12,057 bases of DNA. It comes from Bacteroidota bacterium (GTDB lineage: Bacteria > Bacteroidota > Bacteroidia > Chitinophagales > Chitinophagaceae). How positions within the stretch are numbered: the first letter of the stretch is position 1; each line of letters begins with the position of its first letter. The stretch covers positions 1 to 12,057 of the forward strand of contig JANYAL010000062.1 in assembly GCA_025361325.1 (NCBI GenBank), written 5' to 3'. Under the pieces are notes generated by a model. The model worked only from the letters and a program-made list of their open reading frames with translations. It did not search any database and was not told the DNA's origin. A program made the translations under genes and the position numbers. This document shows, piece after piece, positions 6,620 through 12,057 of the stretch.

Positions 6620-8419
6620 CTAAAAATAATTGACATACCCAAAATGAATTTTAGAAGCCTCCCTTATGTTGAATATAACGTCATTTCTTTTGCCTAGTGC
6701 ATAACTGATATTCAACAGTCCAAACCGGGTCTCAAAGGCAAGTCCCAGCCCGGTACCCACATAGGTATTTTTTTGATGAACGGATTGATAATTGTTATTC
6801 ACCCAACCGGCATCAATGAACCCAAACAAAAATGAATTAAGTGCCAGTCTGTACCTGTATTCTGTCGTCAGTACACCATACTGCGTTGCATAAATACTTT
6901 CTTCATCAAAACCCCTTAATAACCTGTATCCTCCGATCTGAAAAAGTTCATTACGAAATATATCCTGGCTGCTGAATATACCTGTATTCAGTGCAGTTTT
7001 AACAGCCGCCTGTTTGCCAATCGGGAAATAATGAGCTGCAGACAGTTTGATCCTGAACTGGTAAGCATGTGATCGAATGGAATCATATAAGGATGAATAA
7101 TTGAAGGAAGGATCTTTAATATTTACAATCTCATTGTTCTGTTTTATATTCTTCAGGCCCACAGAACCGGTTATCATCCACTCATTTCCTGTCATGGGGT
7201 TAAGCCGGTAATCCGTATTGTTCCATTCATAGTTAATTCCAAAATTAACCGAGCTGACATCTATATCCGGTGGAAGCTTCTTGGTAGCAATTACCAGGCT
7301 GGTATCCACACCACTGCCCAGTAAAAAATTATGCTGCCACTGCACGAATACGTTGCCCGATTGACGGGCAGATACAACATATTGAAGGCCCAATTGTCCG
7401 TTCAGCTGTAAAAATGTGGAATCCTTCTTAAACAGGTTAAAGGAGAAATCAATACCAAACGGAGAATTGAATATATAAGGTTGGTGGTACCCCAGGTTCA
7501 GGCGGGGCGATTGTACCTGTAATTGCTGCCAGTTCAGCAAAATAGATTCACCTGAACTGAGGGCATTCTTAAGATCAAGGTTCACATCGGCAGTCAGTTG
7601 CAACTTGCCGGTCTGGCCGGCAGCCGGCAGAAAGCCTATCAGAAAATTAGCCTGGCTGCTTCTTTTTTGAGTAAGGTAAAGGTTCAGTACGGCACCCTGG
7701 CCAAGCATGGTTATATCACTGGGCTGAATCTCCTTTACGTAAGGTAATTCAAGCATCCTTTTGCTTACCTGCTCCAACCTATCTTTTTTATATATACTGC
7801 CATTGGGTATGCCCAGGTAATGCTGCAGGAATTTTTTTGATATTTTACCATTCCCCATGATCCGCATGCTGTCTATATGATACAAAGTTCCTTTTGTGGT
7901 ACTTAAGATGGCATTAATCTTGTCTTCTTCCATCCTGACACTGTCCAGATAAACAGCAGCAAAAGGGAACCCGTTCTTTTCATAATAATTCAATATCCCC
8001 TTTTCCACATTTTGTAATTGGGAAATGTTGAGGAGTTTACCGGAAAAAGCTTTTTCGCTGAAACTGCTTTCTTCCAATGCACTTTTTTCAATATTACCCG
8101 GAGATAATCGTATCCAATGGTATTGTTTACCTAGATATAGCCTAATCGTGGCACCCGATTCTTCAAATAAACTGCTATCAACTGAAGCTGCAGGATAACC
8201 TTTTGAACCCAGTAAGGCAATCAGTCCACTGATATAGGTATTACAGGATAAACGGTCCATGAAAACCGTCTGCAATTTCAAAGGCTGTGAATCAAAGGAC
8301 CTATCTTTGTCGATAAAGTGAATATGCAGGGTATATAAACCCTTTGACTGCTGAGCCTGTGCGTCGCCAAGTATAAAACAACAAAAAATAAAGGTGAACA
8401 GTAGACGGCTTTTACGCAC
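6620..8419 (-). CDS. Omp85-superfamily (BamA/TamA-like) outer-membrane protein
   Basis: Members of this superfamily insert or translocate proteins, or related cargo, at the outer membrane; the cargo of this one is unknown. The 599-residue protein has a signal peptide cleaved near AQA-QQ (about residues 22-23). POTRA-like regions follow at about 107-177 (with NVEKGILNYYEKNGFPFAAV, 137-156) and 178-253 (HIDSMRIMGNGKIS, then LEQVSKRMLELPYVKEI). From about 257 on the protein alternates polar and hydrophobic strands as a 16-strand-type barrel. The loop-6 hallmark is GGYRLLRGFDEES (496-508), the equivalent of the VRGF motif, and the protein ends in an aromatic strand, GYVNYF. At about 600 residues it is shorter than BamA, nearer TamA-like or lipid-linked Omp85 relatives. 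The start is GTG: an in-frame TAA directly precedes it and no other early start exists. It is the first gene of the Omp85-DUF4271-hemD run. Confidence 0.85.
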   Translation of the reverse strand: MRKSRLLFTFIFCCFILGDAQAQQSKGLYTLHIHFIDKDRSFDSQPLKLQTVFMDRLSCNTYISGLIALLGSKGYPAASVDSSLFEESGATIRLYLGKQYHWIRLSPGNIEKSALEESSFSEKAFSGKLLNISQLQNVEKGILNYYEKNGFPFAAVYLDSVRMEEDKINAILSTTKGTLYHIDSMRIMGNGKISKKFLQHYLGIPNGSIYKKDRLEQVSKRMLELPYVKEIQPSDITMLGQGAVLNLYLTQKRSSQANFLIGFLPAAGQTGKLQLTADVNLDLKNALSSGESILLNWQQLQVQSPRLNLGYHQPYIFNSPFGIDFSFNLFKKDSTFLQLNGQLGLQYVVSARQSGNVFVQWQHNFLLGSGVDTSLVIATKKLPPDIDVSSVNFGINYEWNNTDYRLNPMTGNEWMITGSVGLKNIKQNNEIVNIKDPSFNYSSLYDSIRSHAYQFRIKLSAAHYFPIGKQAAVKTALNTGIFSSQDIFRNELFQIGGYRLLRGFDEESIYATQYGVLTTEYRYRLALNSFLFGFIDAGWVNNNYQSVHQKNTYVGTGLGLAFETRFGLLNISYALGKRNDVIFNIREASKIHFGYVNYF

Positions 8420-8444
8420 TTACTTTTCTTTGATTATGAATGAT

Positions 8445-8452
8445 CAAATCTA
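8445..8452 (-). promoter_or_regulatory. Probable -7 box for the Omp85-DUF4271-hemD operon
   Basis: TAGATTTG on the minus strand matches TAnnTTTG and lies 26 bases before the GTG start, nearly the same distance as the gldK promoter box from its ATG. A TTG occurs upstream at 8469-8467, but the 14-base spacing is shorter than usual, so the -33 element is uncertain. The divergent hemW gene shares this 91-base intergenic region. Confidence 0.45.
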
Positions 8453-8510
8453 AAATTTTATCCCGACAATTGAGTAACCCTCTCACGCTTCTATATTAAA
8501 TGTAAACGCT

Positions 8511-9650
8511 TTGGCGGGTATTTATATTCATATCCCATTTTGCAGGAAGGCCTGCCATTACTGTAATTTTCATTTTTCCACTTCGCTGCAAATGAGGGAG
8601 AAAATGATCCATGCCATTGTTAAAGAGATACGGCTCATTACAGTGTCAAGGGAGGCCGGTTTATCCGATTATGAACCTGTTGAAACCATTTACTTTGGAG
8701 GTGGAACCCCCAGCCTGCTGGATATCGTTGAAATCAATCTCATTATGCAGGCCTTAATAGGATCTTTTGAGTTTACTGCAGACCCTGAAATAACCCTGGA
8801 GGCCAACCCCGAAGACGTCACCGCCCTTAAACTGGAACAATGGCAGACGGCCGGCTTTAACCGCCTGAGTGTAGGAATTCAAAGTTTTTCGGATAAAGAG
8901 CTGGTATGGATGAACCGATCACACAGTGCAGAAGATGCAAAGCATTGCCTTGAACTCATCCGGATTTCAGGGATCAGGAATTTTTCTATAGACCTTATAT
9001 ATGGTTCCCCGCTGCTGACAGATGAGAACTGGAAAAGGCATATTGATCTGCTTCTGGAAAAGAACGTCCCGCACTTATCATGTTATGCTTTAACGGTTGA
9101 ACCAAAAACTGCCCTGTTTACCTTAACGAGTTCCGGGAAGAAGGATCCAGTAAACCAGGAAGCACAGGCCAGACAATTTGTACTATTGATGGAATGGATG
9201 AAACAGGCGGGCTATGAACATTACGAGATCAGCAATTTTGCAATACAGGGTATGCGAAGCAGGCATAACAGCAGCTACTGGTCCGGCAAACCTTATTATG
9301 GATTTGGACCATCTGCACACTCCTATGCTGGCAATGTCAGGAAATGGAATATTTCCAATAATGCAATGTACATAGCATCATTACAGAAAGACCAGTTACC
9401 CTTTGAGGCAGAAACACTTAGTTCCATCGAACAGATGAATGAATACACTATGATATCACTTAGAACCCATGAAGGGTTGGACCTCAGCCAGGTTGGTTCA
9501 AGATTCGGTACTTATTTTGTAGAAAAACTGAAACAAGCGGCTTTGAAATGGAAGAAAGGGGGGAAACTGATCGTAGAGGATGAGAAGATCATTTTGACGA
9601 CAGAAGGAAAATTATTTGCCGACGGCATCGCAGCTGATCTTTTTTTTTGA
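8511..9650 (+). CDS. hemW: HemW, radical-SAM heme chaperone
   Basis: HemW binds heme and an iron-sulfur cluster and is thought to deliver heme to membrane proteins. It is often annotated as oxygen-independent coproporphyrinogen oxidase. The 379-residue protein opens MAGIYIHIPFC with the radical-SAM triad C11, C15 and C18 (CRKACHYC). The next residues are N-F rather than the extra cysteine of true HemN (CxxxCxxCxC), which supports HemW. Other blocks are YFGGGTPSLL (61-70), ITLEANPEDV, GFNRLSVGIQSF, FSIDLIYGSP, HLSCYALTVEP, HYEISNFA and YYGFGPSAHSY, with a C-terminal winged-helix region (EYTMISLRTHEGLDL onward). The start is TTG at 8511: the frame is open back to a TAA at 8475 with no ATG in between, and this start gives the family N-terminus. 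It is divergent from the Omp85 operon and convergent with gpsA. Confidence 0.95.
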   Translation: MAGIYIHIPFCRKACHYCNFHFSTSLQMREKMIHAIVKEIRLITVSREAGLSDYEPVETIYFGGGTPSLLDIVEINLIMQALIGSFEFTADPEITLEANPEDVTALKLEQWQTAGFNRLSVGIQSFSDKELVWMNRSHSAEDAKHCLELIRISGIRNFSIDLIYGSPLLTDENWKRHIDLLLEKNVPHLSCYALTVEPKTALFTLTSSGKKDPVNQEAQARQFVLLMEWMKQAGYEHYEISNFAIQGMRSRHNSSYWSGKPYYGFGPSAHSYAGNVRKWNISNNAMYIASLQKDQLPFEAETLSSIEQMNEYTMISLRTHEGLDLSQVGSRFGTYFVEKLKQAALKWKKGGKLIVEDEKIILTTEGKLFADGIAADLFF

Positions 9651-9755
9651 CCGTTGGAAGAAATGACCAACGTAAGTAACAGCTGCGGAAAAAAATATAC
9701 AGGCTATCATGAGCAACAGTATGCTATTGTCTATATATGAAAAAGAGAACGGCAT
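9612..9755 (-). CDS. Possible 47-residue single-pass membrane microprotein (speculative)
   Basis: A short minus-strand frame runs from the ATG at 9755 to a TAA at 9614-9612. It would encode a polar N-terminus (MPFSFSYIDN), one hydrophobic helix (SILLLMIACIFFSAAVTYVG, residues 11-30), and a basic tail (HFFQRSKKK) with correct positive-inside charge. It occupies the hemW-gpsA gap and its last 13 codons are antisense to the end of hemW. The lysine run comes from the T-tract that ends hemW. I recognise no family and see no convincing promoter or ribosome site. AT-rich sequence easily gives such hydrophobic frames, so this is a candidate only. Confidence 0.15.
   Translation of the reverse strand: MPFSFSYIDNSILLLMIACIFFSAAVTYVGHFFQRSKKKISCDAVGK
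9652..9672 (+). terminator. Stem-loop just after hemW
   Basis: CGTTGG (9652-9657) and CCAACG (9667-9672) form a perfect 6-bp stem with a 9-base loop, starting one base after the hemW stop codon. No T-run follows (TAAGTAAC), so it is not a classical intrinsic terminator. It may protect the 3' end of the hemW transcript. Confidence 0.35.
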
Positions 9756-9832
9756 TATATTTTCTACCAGTATGTAAATTTAATACGTTCCAACTTTCAC
9801 TACTAATCAAAGAAGCTAACCAGTTACAAAAC

Positions 9833-9869
9833 AGGGATCATTAGTGAAAACAAAGATTCAATGTTCCCT
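9833..9869 (-). terminator. Probable terminator after gpsA
   Basis: AGGGATCATT (9833-9842) and AATGTTCCCT (9860-9869) pair over 9 of 10 positions with a 17-base loop. On the minus strand the stem lies about 15 bases after the gpsA stop and is followed by GTTTTG, a short U-tract, so it fits a weak intrinsic terminator for the fabF-rnc-gpsA direction. No other strong signal is visible in the 233-base convergent gap (9651-9883). Confidence 0.45.
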
Positions 9870-9883
9870 AAAAATAAAAGTAA

Positions 9884-10978
9884 TCAAACCAGCGTCACTT
9901 CAATCCGTTTAAATCCATCCTGAACAGGCACATTTTCCCATAAAATGCTGTAAATGGAATCTGCAATGGGCATTTCCGCTTTGATGGCCTGGTTAAGGAG
10001 ATACATGCACTTACTCGCATTATATCCCTCCGCAACCATGATCATTTCCTGTTGTGCCACTTTAACAGAATACCCTTTCCCGATCATATTACCAAAAGAG
10101 CGGTTCCTGCTATGTGGCGAGTAACAAGTAACCAATAAGTCACCCAGGTAAACTGATGCTGCATAATTGGTTGTGCCCGTCGAACCGGATGTACTGGTTA
10201 AAGGTATAGAATACCCCCCGGAAGAAACGGACAAGCTTGCGGAAGAGGCTAGGTGATGTTCAATAGACCCCACCTGTATGTTTTGAATACCCGCTTTGCG
10301 CAGGAATCCCGCCATTTCATCAGCACTGTTAGCGATAAGTACACTTAGAAAATTATCCCCGTAATCCAGGCCATGGGCCATGCCCGACCCTACTGCATAA
10401 ATATTTTTTAGTACTGCTGCAAATTGCACACCATAGATGTCTTTGTTCTCCAGTGTATTGATATAATCTGTTTTAAATGCTGCAGCAAGCTCATGTGTAC
10501 CTGGCTCATCGATCCCAGAGAAAGTGAGGTAAGATAATTTCTCTGCTGCCACTTCCTCTGCGTGACAGGGGCCCAGAACTGCAAAGTAATGCTCCAGCGG
10601 AACATCAAATTCCTTTTTCAGGTATTCATTCAGCAATATATTCTTTCCGGGTAACATACCCTTGATGGCAGAGATGACCTTCTTTCCGCGAAATATATCC
10701 TTAGAAAGCACTTGCAACACCTTTTCGATATAAGCAGAAGGGATTGCAATCACAATGCATTCGCTGTTCAGTATTACTTCAGCCGGATCAATGGTTAGAT
10801 GAAGCCGGGACACATCAAAATGAACTAAGGACAGGTATTGCGGATTATGGAAGCGTTTAAGGATATAGGCGATAGCGGTTTCACTACGGTTCCACCAGTA
10901 AATGGACTGTCCATTACCTGTCAGGATCTTTGCCAGTGCCGTGCCCCAGCTGCCGCTTCCCAGTATTCCGAATTGCAT
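9884..10978 (-). CDS. gpsA: NAD(P)-dependent glycerol-3-phosphate dehydrogenase
   Basis: GpsA reduces dihydroxyacetone phosphate to sn-glycerol 3-phosphate, the backbone for phospholipid synthesis, in the cytosol. The 364-residue protein has the Rossmann motif GILGSGSWGTALA (4-16) and CIVIAIPS (74-81). These are followed by ISAIKGMLPGK (102-112), GPCHAEEVA (136-144), the catalytic-lysine block AAVLKNIYAVGSGMAHGLDY (187-206; Lys191), and YLGDLLVTCYSPHSRNRSFG (277-296). Family length is usually near 330-340. The excess maps to a Ser/Gly/Thr-rich stretch at about residues 236-271, between the helix after DEMAGFLRKAG and the YLGDLLVT block. All other motifs are intact, so an active enzyme is expected. 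The start is the ATG at 10978. The gene follows rnc after 76 bases on the same strand and converges on hemW. Confidence 0.96.
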   Translation of the reverse strand: MQFGILGSGSWGTALAKILTGNGQSIYWWNRSETAIAYILKRFHNPQYLSLVHFDVSRLHLTIDPAEVILNSECIVIAIPSAYIEKVLQVLSKDIFRGKKVISAIKGMLPGKNILLNEYLKKEFDVPLEHYFAVLGPCHAEEVAAEKLSYLTFSGIDEPGTHELAAAFKTDYINTLENKDIYGVQFAAVLKNIYAVGSGMAHGLDYGDNFLSVLIANSADEMAGFLRKAGIQNIQVGSIEHHLASSASLSVSSGGYSIPLTSTSGSTGTTNYAASVYLGDLLVTCYSPHSRNRSFGNMIGKGYSVKVAQQEMIMVAEGYNASKCMYLLNQAIKAEMPIADSIYSILWENVPVQDGFKRIEVTLV

Positions 10979-10997
10979 GATTAAAAATTGAAGATGG

Positions 10998-11041
10998 AAG
11001 GTTGAAGTTGTGGTTTTTCAAAACCTGCGAAATACAACCTT
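10998..11041. repeat. Nested inverted repeat in rnc-gpsA gap
   Basis: AAGGTTG (10998-11004) and CAACCTT (11035-11041) enclose a second inverted pair, GGTTT (11012-11016) and AAACC (11021-11025), so the 76-base gap can fold into a long imperfect hairpin. It lies directly upstream of the gpsA ATG and downstream of the rnc stop. It may mark an RNase processing site, a partial terminator, or a degenerate intergenic repeat of the GAAGGTTGAAG type. Function not shown. Confidence 0.4.
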
Positions 11042-11054
11042 GAATCATTATTCA

Positions 11055-11765
11055 TTATAATCCCAGTTTATCCACTGCCAGCTGTGCTGCGATCTGGCTG
11101 GCATCTTTTTTATTATATCCCTTTGCTTCTGCGATCAGTTTACCGTCAACGGTTGCCCCGATAGTAAAAAGACGGCGGCCATTCTCAAATTTTTCGTCCA
11201 GGGTCTCAAATTCCAGCGCCTTCCCATTCTTATTGGCCCATCCATATAATTTGTTCTTGATATTTATCTCAATTACCTCCAGATCATCAATGAAAAGATA
11301 GGGCATGATCACAGACTGCTCAACCCATTTCTGTGTAATGCTATACCCTTTATCCAGAAATACGGCACCAATGAGGGCTTCCAGTGTATTGCCGAATATC
11401 TGCGATATCTTGAGAGAATTATCGAATTTATTATAAAAAGTGATCTTCTTTAGGCCCATCTTAAGGGCAATATCATTCAGTTTTTGACGGTTTACCATTT
11501 TACTTCTCATTTCCGTTAAAAATCCTTCGCCTTTATACGGATATTTCCTGAACAGGTAATGTGCCACAACAGAACTCAATACCGCATCACCCAGGAATTC
11601 CAGCCGTTCATTATTTTCATCTGCCCCTTCCCGTACACTCCGGTGGCTAAGTGCGGTCTTATACAAAGCAACATCACCCGGTGTAAACCCCAGCACATTA
11701 TTAAGTTGTTTCTTAAACTCCAGGTTCTTGTTTCGTCCTTTAAAGAAGTTTTTAATGAATTGCAA
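11055..11765 (-). CDS. rnc: Ribonuclease III
   Basis: RNase III cuts double-stranded RNA, for example in rRNA precursor maturation. The 236-residue protein has the catalytic domain with signature NERLEFLGDAVLS (52-64), giving the metal-binding Glu53, Glu56 and Asp60, then EGFLTEMRSKMVNR (80-93), and GNTLEALIGAVFLDKGY (125-141) with Glu129. The C-terminal double-stranded-RNA-binding domain spans about 167-235, ending in NKKDASQIAAQLAVDKL. The residue three before Glu129 is Asn126, where many bacterial enzymes have the metal-binding Asp. The start is TTG at 11765: no ATG precedes it in frame nearby, and the first internal Met lies inside the catalytic domain. It lies 126 bases after fabF on the same strand, matching the fabF-rnc order common in this phylum. 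Confidence 0.95.
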   Translation of the reverse strand: MQFIKNFFKGRNKNLEFKKQLNNVLGFTPGDVALYKTALSHRSVREGADENNERLEFLGDAVLSSVVAHYLFRKYPYKGEGFLTEMRSKMVNRQKLNDIALKMGLKKITFYNKFDNSLKISQIFGNTLEALIGAVFLDKGYSITQKWVEQSVIMPYLFIDDLEVIEINIKNKLYGWANKNGKALEFETLDEKFENGRRLFTIGATVDGKLIAEAKGYNKKDASQIAAQLAVDKLGL

Positions 11766-11891
11766 AATGTATACGTAATTGTTTAGGTGAAATTAGAGTT
11801 TTTTTGGCACAGAACAGTAACGTAACAACATTAAGAATGCTTAAAAGAAATCGGTGAACCGCAAAGAAAGAATGAGATGGTATTAAAACGA

Positions 11892-12057
11892 TCAGGCTAT
11901 ATACTTCTTTACGATAACACTGGCATTATGACCACCAAAACCAAAGGTATTGCTCAGTGCTGCAGTAACGGTCCTATGTTGCGCCGTAGTGAAAGTGAAG
12001 TTCAACCGACCATCCAGTTCCGGATCGTCGGTAAAGTGATTAATGGTAGGAGGTAGA
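11892..12057 (-). CDS. fabF: Beta-ketoacyl-ACP synthase II, C-terminal end (partial)
   Basis: FabF condenses malonyl-ACP with acyl-ACP in fatty-acid elongation. Only the last 54 residues are in the window. They begin LPPTINHFTDDPELD and contain ALSNTFGFGGHNASVIVKKY, the conserved C-terminal loop (GFGGxN) of ketosynthases, and end in a TGA at 11894-11892. The active-site cysteine and histidines lie off the window. The PPTIN segment and the position upstream of rnc favour FabF over FabB. The 126-base gap before rnc (11766-11891) holds no clear terminator or promoter, so read-through into rnc is plausible. Confidence 0.9.
   Translation of the reverse strand, partial: LPPTINHFTDDPELDGRLNFTFTTAQHRTVTAALSNTFGFGGHNASVIVKKYIA

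Noticed and set aside
8492..8499. TATATTAA as a hemW promoter box
   Set aside because: It matches only part of TAnnTTTG and ends about 11 bases before the TTG start, leaving almost no leader; a TTG 19 bases upstream is not enough to support it.
9709..9777. 22-codon plus-strand frame after hemW
   Set aside because: Too short, no ribosome site or recognisable sequence; expected by chance in an AT-rich gap.
10408..10608. 66-codon minus-strand frame inside gpsA
   Set aside because: Out-of-frame shadow of gpsA with no start signals of its own.
11877..12055. Plus-strand frame starting ATGGTATTAAAACG at the right edge
   Set aside because: Antisense to fabF, whose C-terminal GFGGHN loop is unmistakable on the minus strand.
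1..12057. CRISPR arrays, tRNA/rRNA, transposases, defence or toxin-antitoxin modules
   Set aside because: No regularly spaced repeats, RNA-gene motifs or recognisable proteins of these kinds were seen; gene content is core housekeeping and T9SS.

Overview
The window looks like ordinary core chromosome of a Bacteroidota bacterium, most likely of the Chitinophagaceae/Sphingobacteriia type. This rests on gldK-gldL-gldM gliding/type IX secretion genes, a DUF4271 gene beside a uroporphyrinogen-III synthase, the fabF-rnc pair, TAnnTTTG promoter boxes, and AT-rich leaders without strong Shine-Dalgarno sequences. Both edges cut through genes, so this is probably a whole short contig or a fragment of one. 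I see no phage, IS, CRISPR, toxin-antitoxin or defence genes, and no tRNA or rRNA. No stretch over 300 bases lacks a gene.

Layout. (1) 1-2547, minus strand: gldK, gldL and the first part of gldM, encoding the outer-membrane lipoprotein ring component and the inner-membrane motor of the type IX secretion/gliding machine. A Bacteroidota-type promoter lies directly before gldK. gldM is cut off by a perfect 69-bp inverted repeat (1-69 against 143-211) that touches the window edge and is probably an assembly or amplification fold-back. Only about 66 GldM residues can be trusted. (2) 2686-4788, minus: a DUF255/YyaL (SSP411-like) protein with a thioredoxin-like N-terminus. (3) 4875-8419, minus: a probable operon of an Omp85-superfamily outer-membrane protein, a six-helix DUF4271 membrane protein and uroporphyrinogen-III synthase (HemD). 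(4) 8511-9650, plus: HemW, a radical-SAM heme chaperone, divergent from the operon in (3). (5) 9884-12057, minus: gpsA, rnc and the 3' end of fabF, a phospholipid/fatty-acid/RNA-processing block. It converges on hemW, and a stem-loop after gpsA may be its terminator.

Functional picture: T9SS/gliding motor; an outer-membrane biogenesis-type protein co-oriented with a heme-synthesis gene and an uncharacterised membrane protein; heme handling by HemW; and lipid precursor synthesis (FabF, GpsA) beside RNase III. I did not find a convincing undescribed system. The points most worth checking are the edge fold-back, a Ser/Gly/Thr-rich insert of about 36 residues in GpsA, Asn in place of the usual catalytic Asp in RNase III, the Omp85-DUF4271-HemD grouping, and a possible 47-residue membrane microprotein antisense to the end of hemW. 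Three genes (hemW, rnc, the Omp85 gene) appear to start with TTG or GTG. The gldK and DUF4271 starts are better placed at internal ATGs than at the longest open frame.
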